From: Meghimatium bilineatum
Lineage: Eukaryota; Mollusca; Gastropoda; Stylommatophora; Philomycidae
Direction of reading: 5' to 3'
Assembly: GCA_034231615.1 (NCBI GenBank)
Contig: CM067298.1
Location: 27,063,196-27,127,195 of the forward strand
Length of the DNA: 64,000 bases
The notes under the pieces were generated by a model. It was given only the letters and a program-made list of their open reading frames with translations. It made no database searches and was not told where the DNA came from. The position numbers and the translations under genes were made by a program. Every line of letters starts with the position of its first letter. The first letter of the stretch is position 1. Positions 1 to 11,464 of this stretch are shown piece by piece.

Positions 1-237
1 AATACATCTCGGCAATGCACGCAACTTTGCTAGTGTTGGGTGCAGCGTCACACTGGCGATTCCAAGTGACAGATTCCCATACTGTGGTTTCAATGTTGAA
101 ACTCTTTAGTGACACTTTTAGAAATTCTTTCAACGCGTTTTTTCTGTCAACCCTCAATCCTTTCTCATGAAGAAGCTTACCATACATCAGCTGTTTTGGA
201 ATGGGTTTGTCAAGCTTGCTCACAACAGTCCACTCAG

Positions 238-675
238 TTGGGCTTTCTTCAGTATTGTATAAATGTCTGGGACATGAGTTCTAATGAGGACTTCAGTACT
301 GTATGAATGCTTGGGACATCAATTCTAGTGAGGACTTCAGTATTGCATGAATGCTTGGGACATGAGTTCTAGTGAGGACTTCAGTATTGCATGAATGTTT
401 GGGACATGAGTTCTAGTGAGGACTTCAGTATTGCATGAATGTTTGGGACATGAGTTCTAGTGAGGACTTCAGTATTGCATGAATGTTTGGGACATGAGTT
501 CTAGTGAGGACTTCAGTATTGCATGAATGTTTGGGACATGAGTTCTAGTGAGGACTTCAGTATTGCATGAATGTTTAAGACATGAGTTCTAGTGGGAATT
601 TCAGTATTGTATGAACGCTTGGAATATTTGTTCTATTGAGAACTTCTGCATTATATGAATACTTGAGATATTGGC
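238..675. repeat. 44-bp minisatellite, about 10 copies
   Basis: A 44-bp unit built around the phrase GTGAGGACTTCAGTATTGCA followed by TGAATGTTTGGGACATGAG repeats head to tail. The central copies (about 328 to 590) are nearly identical, while the outer copies on both sides are clearly diverged, the usual pattern of central expansion with decaying edges. Because 44 is not a multiple of 3 no reading frame is preserved. Bases 1-237 before it hold nothing I recognise. Confidence 0.95.
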
Positions 676-1279
676 AAACATGTACTTTATCTTGTCACTT
701 TATCCTGAGAAGTTTGCGGATACGACACGCGTGGAAGAGATTCAACACAGTCGCGTGTCTGCTGTACAGTGTTCAGATCTCACAAGCCCAAAGCAAAATA
801 GTAAACTTAATGGAGCGACATACATTTAGTTTTGTGGCGAGGATAATGCTGAGTTTGTCAAATGTAATAGTTGAATTAAAGATTCAGATAAGTGAATATG
901 TCGACTGGTAGGAGGCAATTGTTATTTACCTTCATGAGCCAGTCTTACTGCTTCTGCTACTACCTGTCATGTTCAGGTAGTCTTTGATGTCTTGCGTCCA
1001 TCTTCTTCTTGGTCTGCCTCTTGTTTATCACCCTGACATCATCCCTCCATTACAGTCTTCTCCTGGCTGTCACGGCGTCGTATATGATTACAATATTGTA
1101 GTTTTCAGGAAAGAACCATGCTGTTTAGTCAGTTTTCTTTTACATTCATATTTCTAAGGATGGCTACATTGGTGATCTTTTTGGTCCATGGTATTCTCAG
1201 TATTTTTTTGTAACATTTTGTTTTAAATGATGCTGTTATTTTCTAACTTTATGGTTAATTGTCCAGGATTCACACCAAT
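676..1279. other. no recognisable feature
   Basis: Stretch between the two tandem arrays. Short open frames exist but have no recognisable family motifs and no codon signature. I see nothing supportable here. Confidence 0.5.
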
Positions 1280-2775
1280 ATATTGCCAATGAAACTACTA
1301 ACTACTATGAACGACTGTTATCTAACTACTAATTATTATCTAACTACTAACTATTATGAATTACTATTATCTAACTACTAACTATTATCTAACTATTAAC
1401 TACTAACTACTATTATCTAACTAATAACTATTATCTAACTACTAACTATTATCTAACTACTAACTACTATGAATCACTAGTCTCTAACTACTAACTATTA
1501 TCTAACTACTAACTATTATTTAACTACTTACTATTATCTAACTACTAACTATTATCTAACTACTAACTATTATCTAACTACTAACTATTATCTAACTACT
1601 AACTATTATCTAACTACTAACTATTATCTAACTACTAACTATTATCTAACTACTAACTATTATCTAACTACTAACTATTATCTAACTACTTACTATTATC
1701 TAACTACTAACTATTATCTAACTACTAACTATTATCTAACTACTAACTATTATCTAACTACTAACTATTATCTAACTACTAACTACTATCTATTATCTAA
1801 CTACTAACAATTATTTAACTACTAACTATTATCTAACTACTAACTATTATCTAACTACTAACTATTATCTAACTAGTAACTATTATCTAACTACTAACTA
1901 TTTTCTAACTACTAACTATTATCTAACTACTAACTATTATCTAACTACTAACTATTATCTAACTACTAACTATTATCTAACTATTAACTACTAACTACTA
2001 TTATCTAACTAATAACTATTATCTAACTACTAACTATTATCTAACTACTAACTATTATCTAACTACTAACTATTATCTAACTACTAACTACTATGAATCA
2101 CTAGTCTCTAACTACTAACTATTATCTAACTACTAACTATTATCTAACTACTAACTATTATCTAACTAGTAACTATTATCTAACTACTAACTATTTTCTA
2201 ACTACTAACTATTATCTAACTACTAACTATTATCTAACTACTAACTACTAACTAGTCTCTAACTACTGACTATTATCTAACTACTAACTATTATCTAACT
2301 ACTAACTATTATCTAACTAGTAACTATTATCTAACTACTAACTATTTTCTAACTACTAACTATTATCTAACTACTAACTATTATCTAACTACTAACTATT
2401 ATGTAACTACTATTATCTAACTACTAACTATTATCTAACTACTAACTACTAACTATTATGAATTACTATAATCGAACTACTAACTACTAACTTTTATCTA
2501 ACTACTAACTATAATCTAACTACTAACTATTATGTAACTACTATTATCTAACTACTAACTATTATCTAATTAATAACTATTATGAATTACTATAATCTAA
2601 CTACTAACTATAATCTAACTACTAACTATTATGTAACTACTATTATCTAACTACTAACTATTATCTAATTAATAACTATTATGAATTACTATAATCTAAC
2701 TACTAACTATAATCTAACTACTAACTACTATGAATTACTATAATCTAACTACTAACTACTATGAATTACTATTAT
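1280..2775. repeat. 18-bp satellite array, about 1.5 kb
   Basis: The unit CTAACTACTAACTATTAT is repeated roughly 80 times. Variants (TACTTACTATT, AACTAGTAAC, GAATCACTAGTCTC, GAATTACTATAATC) recur in the same order in blocks, for instance near 1470, 2090 and 2240, so larger segments were duplicated after the basic array formed. The 3' third (2440-2775) is more degenerate. There are no G residues in the core top strand, giving strong strand asymmetry. No protein or RNA gene is present. Confidence 0.97.
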
Positions 2776-3178
2776 GATTGGCTTTAAAAGATATTGTCTC
2801 AGCTCTAATAATTCATATTCAGTTAAATAAATTATTGCTTCTTTATGTTATAGAAAAACTATTGCTTGTTTTCAAGACGGGAATTGCCAAGTTTTACAGT
2901 AAGAAATGTAATTGGTTGGAAATATTTCATATAGTGTACAATAAGATGTTTACAATATAATAATTGACTTGATTGCACTAAGTAAATCACGTTCACAATT
3001 ATATTGTTTGTTGTGTCTTGACCAAAGTATCGAAAGACAGGAACGCCGAGAAGTTATCCAATAATCCTTATGTAAACATCACATCATAATTTGGACATTG
3101 TCAGATTTCTTAATACTATCTATTGTGGACATAAACAATAAGTACAGTGGTTTAAATCTTGATTCTTATCCATTAAAG
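2776..3178. other. no recognisable feature
   Basis: AT-rich unique-looking DNA between the 18-bp satellite and the target duplication of the next SINE. Nothing supportable. Confidence 0.5.
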
Positions 3179-3187
3179 ATACTGCGT

Positions 3188-3463
3188 GGACCGTGTATTG
3201 ACGAGACCCAAGAGGGGAGCAAAGAATAACAATACTGTTTACCTTCCATGCATGTCGTAAGAGGCGACTAAGGAGGTTTTGGGATGATGTTCGCTGTCCC
3301 ATCCCATATAGTGTCAGCTACCCAAGACCATGCCGAAGGCGGATGTGTCAGGCTGAAATGCGAAGATATCGCAGTAATGCTGTAAACATGACAACACATT
3401 CCGTTCTCCGGATTACATCCTGTTAATCTGCAGGAATTTGAGAACGAACGCAGAAGAAGAAGA
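3188..3463 (+). mobile_element. SINE-B copy with (GAA)n tail
   Basis: A roughly 276-bp member of a dispersed family found five times in this window. Shared landmarks in order are GAGCAAAGAATA, GCATGTCGTAAGAGGCGACTAA, CTGTCCCATCCCATATAG, GGATGTGTCAGGC, TTCCGTTCTCCGGA, CATCCTG, AATCTGCAGGA, TTTGAGAACGAACGCAGAAG and a (GAA)n tail. It is flanked by ATACTGCGT (3179-3187) and ATACTCCGT (3464-3472), a 9-bp target-site duplication with one mismatch. The element has no coding capacity. Variable-length duplications and a simple 3' tail point to LINE-driven retroposition. I cannot name the published family. Confidence 0.85.
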
Positions 3464-3881
3464 ATACTCCGTCAAATTTACGTGACACACAAATGACTTA
3501 CAATACTGCAAAATGTAATATTTGGTTCACGTATCTTGTGTAATCTCAAAATGATTGAAGCATTTCGCCTTCGTGCAAAACAAAAATTCTCTATGAATTG
3601 TTGTATCTCATTTATGTTCATCGGTAATATAAGGCTGCAAGTAAACATTCAATTCAAAATATGAAATAGTTTGCAATAAAATATCAACAGATTGAAAGTA
3701 CGAATTTAAAAACGAACTATAGAAAACCTAGACCTGACTCAAAGACAACATTTAAAATAGTCGTGACGTGGAAATGACAAGGATTTTATAATTTTCTATC
3801 ACATTGTGACATATTTATCAGCGAATCGACTACTCAACAGTGAGGAACAGTGGGGTTTTGAATATGCTTATTATAGAGGAA

Positions 3882-4126
3882 GGGTGGCTGGTGAATACAA
3901 TTTCATATAGAACATTGAAATATGTCGGACATATAAAAAACACAATGTCATAGAAAGACACATATTGGAGGGCAGAATTCCGGGAAGTAGAAGAAGAGGT
4001 AGACCTAGATGGACAGATGGCATTAAAGACTCTATGAAGTTATCGCTGGAGGAGGCAGGCAGATTGGCACAGGACAGAGTCGGGTTCATAACATCAATTG
4101 CAAAGACAACGTTCTGGAAAGAATAA
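3882..4126 (+). pseudogene. LINE reverse transcriptase C-terminal tail (5'-truncated)
   Basis: The forward strand encodes the tail region found at the end of many non-LTR RT proteins: a basic ILEGRIPGSRRRGRPR block, then WTDGIKDSMKLSLEEAG, LAQDR and a terminal TTFWKE followed by a stop. The same ending occurs, on the other strand, at about 54.0 kb and in the RTs near 47.0 and 56.8 kb, so this is one LINE family. The upstream part (YVGHI equivalent) is damaged by frameshifts. Only the last 80 residues or so remain, as expected for 5' truncation during target-primed reverse transcription. No function is expected. Confidence 0.8.
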
Positions 4127-5570
4127 TCACGTGATGATGTATCTACTACTAAATAACGTAAACCCTGTTTGACTAGAGATTATCATGTATACACCATCTC
4201 AGAGTAACCAAAAATAGAACAAAAAACATATCAGTATATATAACATATTTACAATATAAAAAACATATAAAATGAGCAATAGGTCAACAGGACAGTATGC
4301 ATTTTACAGAACAGGTGGGCTCATTTAGCGTATCTCCTATTGTGTAACTCACGCGTACACTCACGGCATTTCGAAACACGTGATTTGACCAACAGTGTTA
4401 GAAACGGCTATTTATTAGCCAAGGCATAATTCACATCACATGTTTTATCACGATGACGATTGGAAATCTGAAGTAAATAAACAAACAAGTAAATATACAA
4501 TTATACAAAGAGTTATATACAAACAAGTTATTGCCATCTAATGCCTTGTGGGTAATGCAGATCTATAACTGATCATTAGTAGTGGAATCTAGAATATAAT
4601 ATGGAGTCGTGCATAAATTATAACAATCAGGGGGAGGGGTCGGACAATGATTGTCAGTTGACAAGGGGGGGGATGAGTAGAGGTTGAAAAATTTGACGTT
4701 ATCATTACAGTTTTTATACGTCAATTAAATAGTTAGAATTAGAGAACATGTTTTCTAAACAAAATCTCAAACAGAACTTGTATTATTTTGGACATTTTAA
4801 TAATTTGGTTAGAGCGGATGCTTTGAAATAATTAAGCACGAGGGAGGGGTCAATGAATTTTTGACAGTTGTTGACAAGGAAGGGGAAGGGCTAACAAATT
4901 GGCAACAACATTTTGACGTAAATTATGTGAACTCGTGTGTTGTTATTTAACTAGGACGCCATTTTGTTCACTACTGCAGGGCCATAGATAAACTCTTCGA
5001 CAGTGGTGAGGGGGTTCCTAAAAAAGTTAATAGCCTTGTATTCGCAGTTTTTATCTCATTAGCCTTAAATGTTTGGTGCCATTTTCTTGGAAAATAATCA
5101 AAAGAGAATGGAAAGGTACCAGCATTTTAGCTTGCTTCTCAGTACTAAATGTGATGCTGATTTCTTAAAGATGGGAGAGGAGAGAGGCATCCAATCCACC
5201 TCTACCATTATATACGGGCTTGCCCCTGTGAGACCTGAACAGTATACAGAAGACATGTGTTAAAACACGTCCACACTTGTTGTATAAGCATACTTCTCAG
5301 AATCTAGTGACAAGATAAACTGCTAAATTTCCCATGAGAATCAGTACCCCAACCATCCATACAAAGCTGAAGAGAACTTAAACGAGTCCCTCGCCAATTA
5401 TACAATCTTGTGGACTCATTGGAAGTCATTCATCTAAAGTGACGTTAATTGATTTTGCGTATGATTTTCATTGATCATTTTATGTCAAGAAAGCAATGAA
5501 ATTCACAGGTCTATTGTGACGGATGAGCGTCGATGAAGTCACGGAATTGTATCATTGACGAGGAACTCTT
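4127..5570. other. no recognisable gene; diverged internal duplication
   Basis: Mostly unrecognised AT-rich DNA. Two G-rich blocks (about 4625-4710 and 4840-4925) resemble each other: each has a GACAGTTGTTGACAAGG-like string, a purine run, then TTTTGACGT. This suggests a small diverged internal repeat, possibly part of an old non-autonomous element. No coding evidence. Confidence 0.4.
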
Positions 5571-5571
5571 T

Positions 5572-5706
5572 CAACTAAGGTTGGCCGGACATGTGCACAA
5601 GTCCGATAGACGCATGCAAAAACAGTTTCATGGCGAGATCCCGGATAACGACTGGTCGTTTGTCAGAAAACAACTCTTCAAGGACTCTCAAGTGTCCCAA
5701 AAATAG
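5572..5706 (+). pseudogene. LINE RT tail fragment
   Basis: A 45-codon open stretch begins QLRLAGHVHKSDRRM and continues to LFKDSQVSQK before a stop. The LRWAGHV-x-RM-x-x-RLPK signature followed by a KDSLK-type string is the hallmark of the C-terminal tail of a widespread animal LINE group, and a related fragment lies on the reverse strand at 17.4 kb. Weak similarity continues after the stop to about 5745. It is isolated from any RT domain and is a 5'-truncated relic. Confidence 0.6.
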
Positions 5707-6093
5707 CTTAAAATCGACGTTACATCTTGAGAATCTCCGTTCAGAATCTCTTCATGTTGCATAGTAATACCAGCAAGGGTTTTCACATCGCTGATAAGAA
5801 TTCTACTTCAGGGATGTATGCGTTGTGCTGTTGTTTATAATTCTGCCTGACATCTACGCCTTTCTGCCGGATACATTCAACTTCAGTATAACTTCTAGGT
5901 CACTAAACTTCACACTAATACATGGGAAGGGACAGCCGATTCTAGCCCCAGAACTTGCTTAGTCGCATCTTACGGCGTATATGGCAGATAACAGTGCCAC
6001 TATTCTGTGCTCTCCTTTCGAGCCTCAGCAACACAAGGCAATTATCTAGTTAATTTTAACTGATTTATTGCTTTTGGACGGTCATGATTCCTG

Positions 6094-6172
6094 GGAGTTG
6101 CGCATGGCTGAGAGGTTAGAGCTCTGGTCTCACACCAGTGAGATCTAGATTCGATCTCAAGAACACAGCAAG
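6094..6172 (+). other. tRNA-like sequence (pseudo-tRNA or SINE head)
   Basis: The stretch contains an A-box-like TGGCTGAGAGGTTAGAGC, a short CTGG/CCAG anticodon-like stem with a seven-base loop, and a B-box-like GATTCGATCTC. A T-arm CTAGA-TTCGATC-TCAAG pairs at four of five positions. The acceptor stem does not pair convincingly, so I call it tRNA-like and not a functional tRNA. Confidence 0.4.
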
Positions 6173-7476
6173 AACACAGCAATCTGTGACAGCAAGACCA
6201 CAGCTACAAAATCCCCCCCCCCTCTGCAACTCCTTACATGCAGTATTTGGCAGTTTTTATTCCTGGGGACTTTCTTATTTTTGGTTTCAGTATTTTACTA
6301 TTCCGTTTCTGTCTAAGAATGACAATTATGGGCTGTTCTTACACTTAGATTATAATCTGCTACTAGCCAACATTTATCCTTAGGATCAACTCTGTAATAT
6401 GGAATGAGCTTTCAAAATTTGTTGTACTTCAAAATATACAGCATTTGAAATATTTTAATAACGTGTAACACTCGTATGCTAATGTGGATGTGATTAGTGT
6501 TCGTCGGTCGAGTTGCTAATGTTACTTTATAGCAATTGTCTCAAGCGATAACTTGGCTATATCACTTCCAAAATTATATGTCTGTGTTTCTTCCGTTCTG
6601 TAATTGATGTGCAGTTCCCTGGACTTATCTATAGTGTTGCAGTTTCTTTCATATTCTTTTTTTGTAAACATGTGTATAAAGAGTGGTTTGGTAACATCCT
6701 TCTTTGATAGTATGTTATTCACATAATTGAGTTCCTTAGAAATTTACCAACGTAATGAAATACAATGGCACAGAATTTAGCGATGATGTCAAGAAGATTT
6801 ATACTCCCCATTACAATTTTGACTTACTACATTACGAGACATAGCGAAACAAAAAATGTGTATCTGTCCACGTTACAGGTTAAGTAGAAACTAGCGTCAA
6901 AATGTGATATTTTAGCTCCACGGGCAAGTTCTGACTTCGACTCGTGCATCGTTGCATAAACTAAATACATTTTTAATGTTGCCACGGTGGCACCTGGCAC
7001 TAATGTCGTCGCTGATTATAGTAATTAATGATAACAGATGTAGTAACAATATAAAAGTTTCACCACGACCTCTGTTGCTTAGTGTCAGGTGTAACGACCA
7101 CAGACTGAAATATGAAGCTAACCTTAAAGTACTAATATAGATGCACAATTCTGATTTTTTTTAAAAAGTAGTATGTCTGTATGCAATAATTGCGTTTTGA
7201 CATCTCAGACTTTACAACATGGCGACTCGACGCACAGATGTATTGTTTACTTGTTGTCATATTTATATGTTGAAAGAAAATCAAGTCTTATTGAATAAAA
7301 TGATATAATAGTAACATTGAAGACTTATGTTGAAAAGTTGATATTTTACTGTCATGATTGTATTTGATTTTCATCCCTTACCGAGGAATGCATTGCTCTA
7401 CAAATACGATAAATAAGCTGAAATTTTGCATCGATGATTAATGAAACGAAGTGTCAAAGTGTTACACACCGTCAAG
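6173..7476. other. no recognisable feature
   Basis: Unremarkable AT-rich DNA on both strands. Short opposed frames near 6.9-7.15 kb are mirror images of one another and lack family motifs. Confidence 0.45.
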
Positions 7477-7484
7477 AAGCAGTG

Positions 7485-8850
7485 CAGTGGTTCTAAACCA
7501 GATATTGGTGGGGGGGGGGGGGTGGGATGGGGAGAGGGGGGACTAAACATGTCAAATACACAAACTTTTAAAAATACAGAATTTTTTTGTAAAATGCATC
7601 CAGAGAACAAGAAAATTTATGAAAACACGAAGTGACACCGAACAAATTCGGAACTTATGTTTGCTATGAACATATATTATGAATAACCAGGCAATTTTTT
7701 GATGGTTTCAAGAGGAAATGTGGTTGAGCTCATACACGAGCTTAGAGATGAGCTCAAATTATTTCTTGAAGTTCGAGGTATTTGTAATTGTGTCCTGTTT
7801 GATGATTTGTAATTGTGTCCTGTTTGATGATAGAAATGGATCATGTGTCTTGTCTATATGGTTGATGTCTCTGAGCAGCCGGATAAACTTAATCTTCGGG
7901 TGCAATACAAACATAACAGTTTTCTCTGATTCCTTGAAGTTTTCATGAGCAATATGGAAAGTTGAATGAGAAAGGTGATTATAAATGAATGCTACATTGT
8001 TTAAGAAACTATCATCTATTCTTATTTCTGTTGGCAATGTGCTTCCAGAATTTGTCCCAAAATGAAAATACATTTTGCAATATTCGATAGTACTGGATTA
8101 TAATTCAACTGATATTTTCCTGAACCTTGTAATGAACTTTATTTAGTACAAAATCCATTCACATTGTCTGTTGAAATAATTTCTGAAGATTATACAAATG
8201 AATTTCTGGAATTGAAGACTGATTCGAGATTTATAGATACTTTCGATGAGAAATAATTATTGGATTTTGGTTCTTCATGTGCGATTTGTACTCAATTGAC
8301 TTGAAAAAGAGTTATATATTTAATACTTCCATTTGTAATGGCATATTGTTGTCAGGCATGATTTCATATCTAGTGCACGTGAAAAGAGTCAGTGAGGTAG
8401 ATCAAAAATCGCATGTATTGTGTCCATTTAAACACTCCTACACATATACAAGAATTGATCAAGAACAAATAATCCAAAGTGCCTCGTTGATTGCAATCTT
8501 CAACTGTTCTGACTCAACAATAGTTTGAGATTCTATTGAACTTCTAGTTAAAGTATGACATTTTGTGATTAGTTTGTTAATGTTATGAATATATTGTTAA
8601 AATACTTTAATTCCAGCTTAAGCATCCATAAAACATTTATTGATATTAAATTTGAAAAACTCCGCTATAAAAATAATTCAAAGGAATACTGTAATTATTA
8701 CAATATAAATTTACTTACAGTATTACAATGTAATTATAGAGGAAAACAAAAGACTTTCAGTTATATATGAAATGTCTTTGGGAAGAGTGGAATGGAAATT
8801 GTTCATATGGTGAAAGGAGGTATGGGGCACAAAAAAGTTGAGAAACACTG
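7485..8850 (+). mobile_element. degenerate hAT transposon
   Basis: The left end reads CAGTGGTTCTAAACC and the right end reads, as its complement, CAGTGTTTCTCAACTTTTTTG. This matches the terminal inverted repeat style of hAT elements (CAGNGGTTCNNAACC). Between them the forward strand keeps a hAT transposase relic. A poly-G run follows the left end. I could not find the expected 8-bp target duplication, so the element is old or the ends are approximate. Confidence 0.65.
7695..8275 (+). pseudogene. hAT transposase remnant (ZBED/SCAND3-like)
   Basis: In shifting forward frames the sequence reads SRGNVVELIHELRDELKLFL, then CVLFDD, then LVYMVDV followed by DKLNLRVQYKHN, FLEVFMSNME, and finally QNPFTLSVEIIS with FLELKTDSRF. 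These are the helical-domain landmarks of hAT transposases of the ZBED5/SCAND3 type (RGKVL..ELRDEL, LAYLVDIF..LN.LN, L.WVQNPF, L..LR.D). At least three in-frame stops and a 24-bp tandem duplication (7781-7831) break it. The catalytic C-terminal FPSSY motif is not found downstream. Related remnants occur at 11.5-11.8 and 47.5-48.3 kb. Confidence 0.65.
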
Positions 8851-9148
8851 CATTAGAGACTGTCGACAAATCAAGATATGGAGAGCTCACGATGTGTGTC
8901 ATAGAAATTTGAAGGCGTATATGAAAATAAAAATAAAAAAAATAAATAGCAGTGGTCGCACATGAACATGGACAAGAGCTGTCACTTTAAATTTTGATTT
9001 CTCATCGTCAATTTTCATTATATGCTATCAGCTCTCTTTGATATTTACCATTTGCTTTATGTTTCAATCTCTGTAATTCATCTCAAAGTACACGAACAAT
9101 ATAATTAGGATACAAAGATGAATTATTTAACATATCAGAAGGTAGCAG

Positions 9149-9217
9149 ATGGGATTTGAACAAGTGTTTTTGCGATGATAATTTGTGTCTGTCCAACAGA
9201 TCTTGTTCAAATCCCAC
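9149..9217. repeat. 15-bp inverted repeat (hairpin)
   Basis: TGGGATTTGAACAAG (9149-9163) is exactly reverse-complementary to CTTGTTCAAATCCCA (9203-9217), separated by 39 bp. Both arms contain the GTTCAAATCCC word typical of a tRNA T-arm B box, one on each strand. Confidence 0.75.
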
Positions 9218-9364
9218 CTTTCCAAAAAAAGAAAAAATAAGTGAAGGGAGTACAACCACTAGCAAACTCCCTTCTCTTATCTGCCGTCTTCTTGTCTTCG
9301 TTAGGGTTTATATACTAATCTTCAAAGGGAAGATAACAAATAAAGAGGTCATGCTTTTAGTATA

Positions 9365-9600
9365 AAAATATCTAGGAAAGAAGAATGAACATTAAAAATA
9401 TTGTAGACATTAAAAGGCATGATAACAGCATGAAGACCTTACAAATAACGTTTACAGACTGAGAACAATAGTTAGGTAGAAGTGGGAGAGAAAGATCACG
9501 AGATGGATCAGATAGAGTCTGTCAGAGTGCACCACTAAGACAAGCGACAGAAAATGTTTTGCTCAGGTTCTTTGCAGACAACCTTGCATGTGGAGAGTGA
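9365..9600 (+). pseudogene. LINE RT tail remnant
   Basis: Shifted forward frames give DIKRHDNSMKTL, then KWERKITRW, and SECTTKTSDRK, ending near a CADNLACG-like string. This parallels the better-preserved copy at 14117-14514 (HIKRH..LLKTLLEG..YKWESNITRW..AECTTKTRDRR). It belongs to the same LINE family but is much older, with several frameshifts and no RT core. Confidence 0.6.
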
Positions 9601-9639
9601 ATTTATAGATAATTAATTTCCTTTTCCTTTTCACATCAC

Positions 9640-9905
9640 ACGATATTTTTCAGGCCCTAACCACTCCTTGACCTCACACTCCACCTATTGATCTTCTTTC
9701 TGATGTGACTCTTTTTCCTTAATTTTTTCCTATCATATCATCTTCTATGGTTAGCTACCTTCGTACCATATATGTGTTATCATGTAGACTCGCTGAATTT
9801 CTTTTGTTTTTCCTGATGAAGGTTATATAATCGAAACGTTGTTTATATTTAATTTTTCTTAGTGTGTGTTTTTACTATTGACAATTTAATTTACCTATTT
9901 CCTTA
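9640..9905 (+). mobile_element. Penelope-like terminal fragment with GAAACG motif
   Basis: A pyrimidine-rich stretch leads into TTTTTCCTGATGAA, a perfect small hairpin GGTT-ATAT-AATC, and GAAACGTTG. The same arrangement (pyrimidine-rich lead, CCTGATGAA, short hairpin, GAAACG) occurs at 33.66, 41.35 and 42.13 kb. I infer an old terminal repeat of a Penelope-like retroelement, families known to carry hammerhead-like motifs. There is no coding capacity. Confidence 0.45.
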
Positions 9906-9984
9906 CAGACATGCATTTGTTCTGTGCTATTTTATATCCAGCTATTTTGTTTAACCCCCCTTTCCCCTGAAGCTCTGGTGATTT

Positions 9985-10270
9985 GATTTTGTTTGCCTTG
10001 GTTGTGTACTCTGCTAGACTAACCTGCCCATCTCCTGATCTTTCAAAATGTATCTCTGTCTATCACTTGATAATCTTCCATCGATTCTACCCTCAAGTAA
10101 GGTCTTCAACAAGGTGTCATGACTTTTATTATGTCCAAAAAAACTTTGATCCTTTTTTTCGTTAAGTTATTTTTTATACGAAGTTTTGCTAGAACCTCTT
10201 TGTTCGTCTTCTTCTCTTTTCATGAAAGTCTCCATATTCTTGTATGTGTGACCATCTCAAACACATAGAT
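9985..10270 (-). pseudogene. LINE RT tail remnant, reverse strand
   Basis: Reading the reverse strand gives KREEDEQRGSSKTSYKK, then HDTLLKTLLEGRIDGR, RQRYILKD and an AEYTTK-like ending. This is the same tail as in the 14117-14514 copy (KEKKTNKEVLKTLNMKKEL, LLKTLLEGKVKGK, RQRYKWE). It is tail to tail with the fragment at 9365-9600, and the Penelope-like fragment lies between them. Frameshifts and stops show it is inactive. Confidence 0.6.
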
Positions 10271-10284
10271 TCAATCGTCTAGAT

Positions 10285-10330
10285 AATAGGTTCCTAAAGT
10301 GGGCGGTATCGCTCCCCTATGGCCGATGGT
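10285..10330 (+). other. possible hAT terminal sequence
   Basis: TAGGTTCCTAAAGTGGGCGG resembles the sub-terminal sequence of ZBED-type hAT elements. It could be the left end of the hAT whose transposase tail is at 11465-11825, with the Tc1 element inserted between. The right end is not visible, so this is tentative. Confidence 0.3.
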
Positions 10331-10631
10331 GGGTTCAGATGCAAATGATGGCGCTCAGACTGTCTAGGGTGGTGAATATTTATGATGAAATTAACAATAT
10401 ATATTTTCAATTAATTATTTACGTGAATGTGCTATTGGATCATATAAAATGTAAATTTTACATATTAATTAATCGTATGCTCGTCATACACGATCAATTT
10501 TTTTAATCAATCTTTAATTTCAATTATTTATTAATTTAAAAATTGACCATATCTGACAGAAAAAGATGTCAATTTTATTAGATGTTGTCTAAAATTTCAA
10601 ATTTTCTATGTCAATGAGAGCACAGGATATG

Positions 10632-11185
10632 TATATATACTGTTAATAAAAAAGAAACGCAACTTTTCTTTAGTTACTTTTATAAAGGATATTCGCTGAT
10701 TTGACATCATTCAACCTATCGACTGTGTCGGTTGGTTGCTGATCCTACGGTTTGAAAATTCAATGCGCATGTATGGCTCACCTCACTACAGAACAACGAT
10801 ACTTCATCACTGGACGCTTACAGACTGGACAATCACAAAGTGTAGTGGTCAGACAATTTAATGTGGTTAGAAGCACCATTAGTAGCATTTGGTGTCTATT
10901 TCATCAACTGGCTTAGTGGAAGTCCGGAAACGCTGAATGACAAAGAGTCAACGTTTGACGAATACGGTTTCATACGGCTGCGTCACCTCTACTACGGCAG
11001 TAGCTCGTCGAATTTCAAATCAAATGGTCAGGAACCGGCTGTATGAGGCTGGTCTTTGGGGAGGATTCTACATAGGTCCTGTTCTTACGGACCAGCATCG
11101 CCAGAACGGACTGCAGTGTGAGAACCAGCATCGTTAAATGGCCGTTGGACATGCCTGGAGATGTGCTTGGTTTAGATTATACCTG
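10632..11185 (+). pseudogene. Tc1-like transposon, 5' part of transposase
   Basis: The left end TACTGTTAATAAAAAAGAAA followed by CGCAACTTTT is a typical Tc1-family terminal repeat beginning at a TA. About 140 bp in, the forward strand starts MAHLTTEQRYFITGRLQTGQ with VVRQFNVVRSTISSIW, a paired helix-turn-helix DNA-binding region. A second open stretch gives ISNQMVRNRLYEAGL and IGPVLTDQHRQN, the linker preceding the first catalytic Asp. Stops and shifts separate the pieces. The DDE catalytic domain and right end are absent, so the element is 3'-deleted. Confidence 0.75.
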
Positions 11186-11280
11186 AAAGTTTCTTCATGC
11201 CAAGGGTGAAACACTAATTCCGTAAAATGAAATTGTGGTACACGTTTGAAAACGTGTTTTTTAACAGAATATTTATTCAT

Positions 11281-11303
11281 GTATATATATATATATATAT
11301 ATA
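11281..11303. repeat. (AT)n microsatellite
   Basis: Short AT dinucleotide run followed by an imperfect ATA/ATG trinucleotide run to about 11330. Confidence 0.9.
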
Positions 11304-11464
11304 AAATGATGATGATAATAATAATAATAAAATATGCATTTCTTCTGTTCAAGCGAAATTTGCCGAGGAGAATATAGCCATTTTCAAATTCATCAGAAGT
11401 GTCTCTCAAACAAAACGATTTACTTACATACTGTCAACACTTGAAGGTTTTCTATATTGGTTTC

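Noticed and set aside
1280-2775. CRISPR-like array
   Set aside because: There are no unique spacers. Units are contiguous 18-bp repeats in a eukaryotic context.
6094-6172. Functional tRNA gene
   Set aside because: A and B boxes are present, but the acceptor stem does not pair and the anticodon arm is imperfect.
10725-10750. Possible fourth copy of the 622-bp family (GGTTGGTTGCTGATCC)
   Set aside because: Only about 16 bp match, and they lie inside the Tc1 left end. Too short to support.
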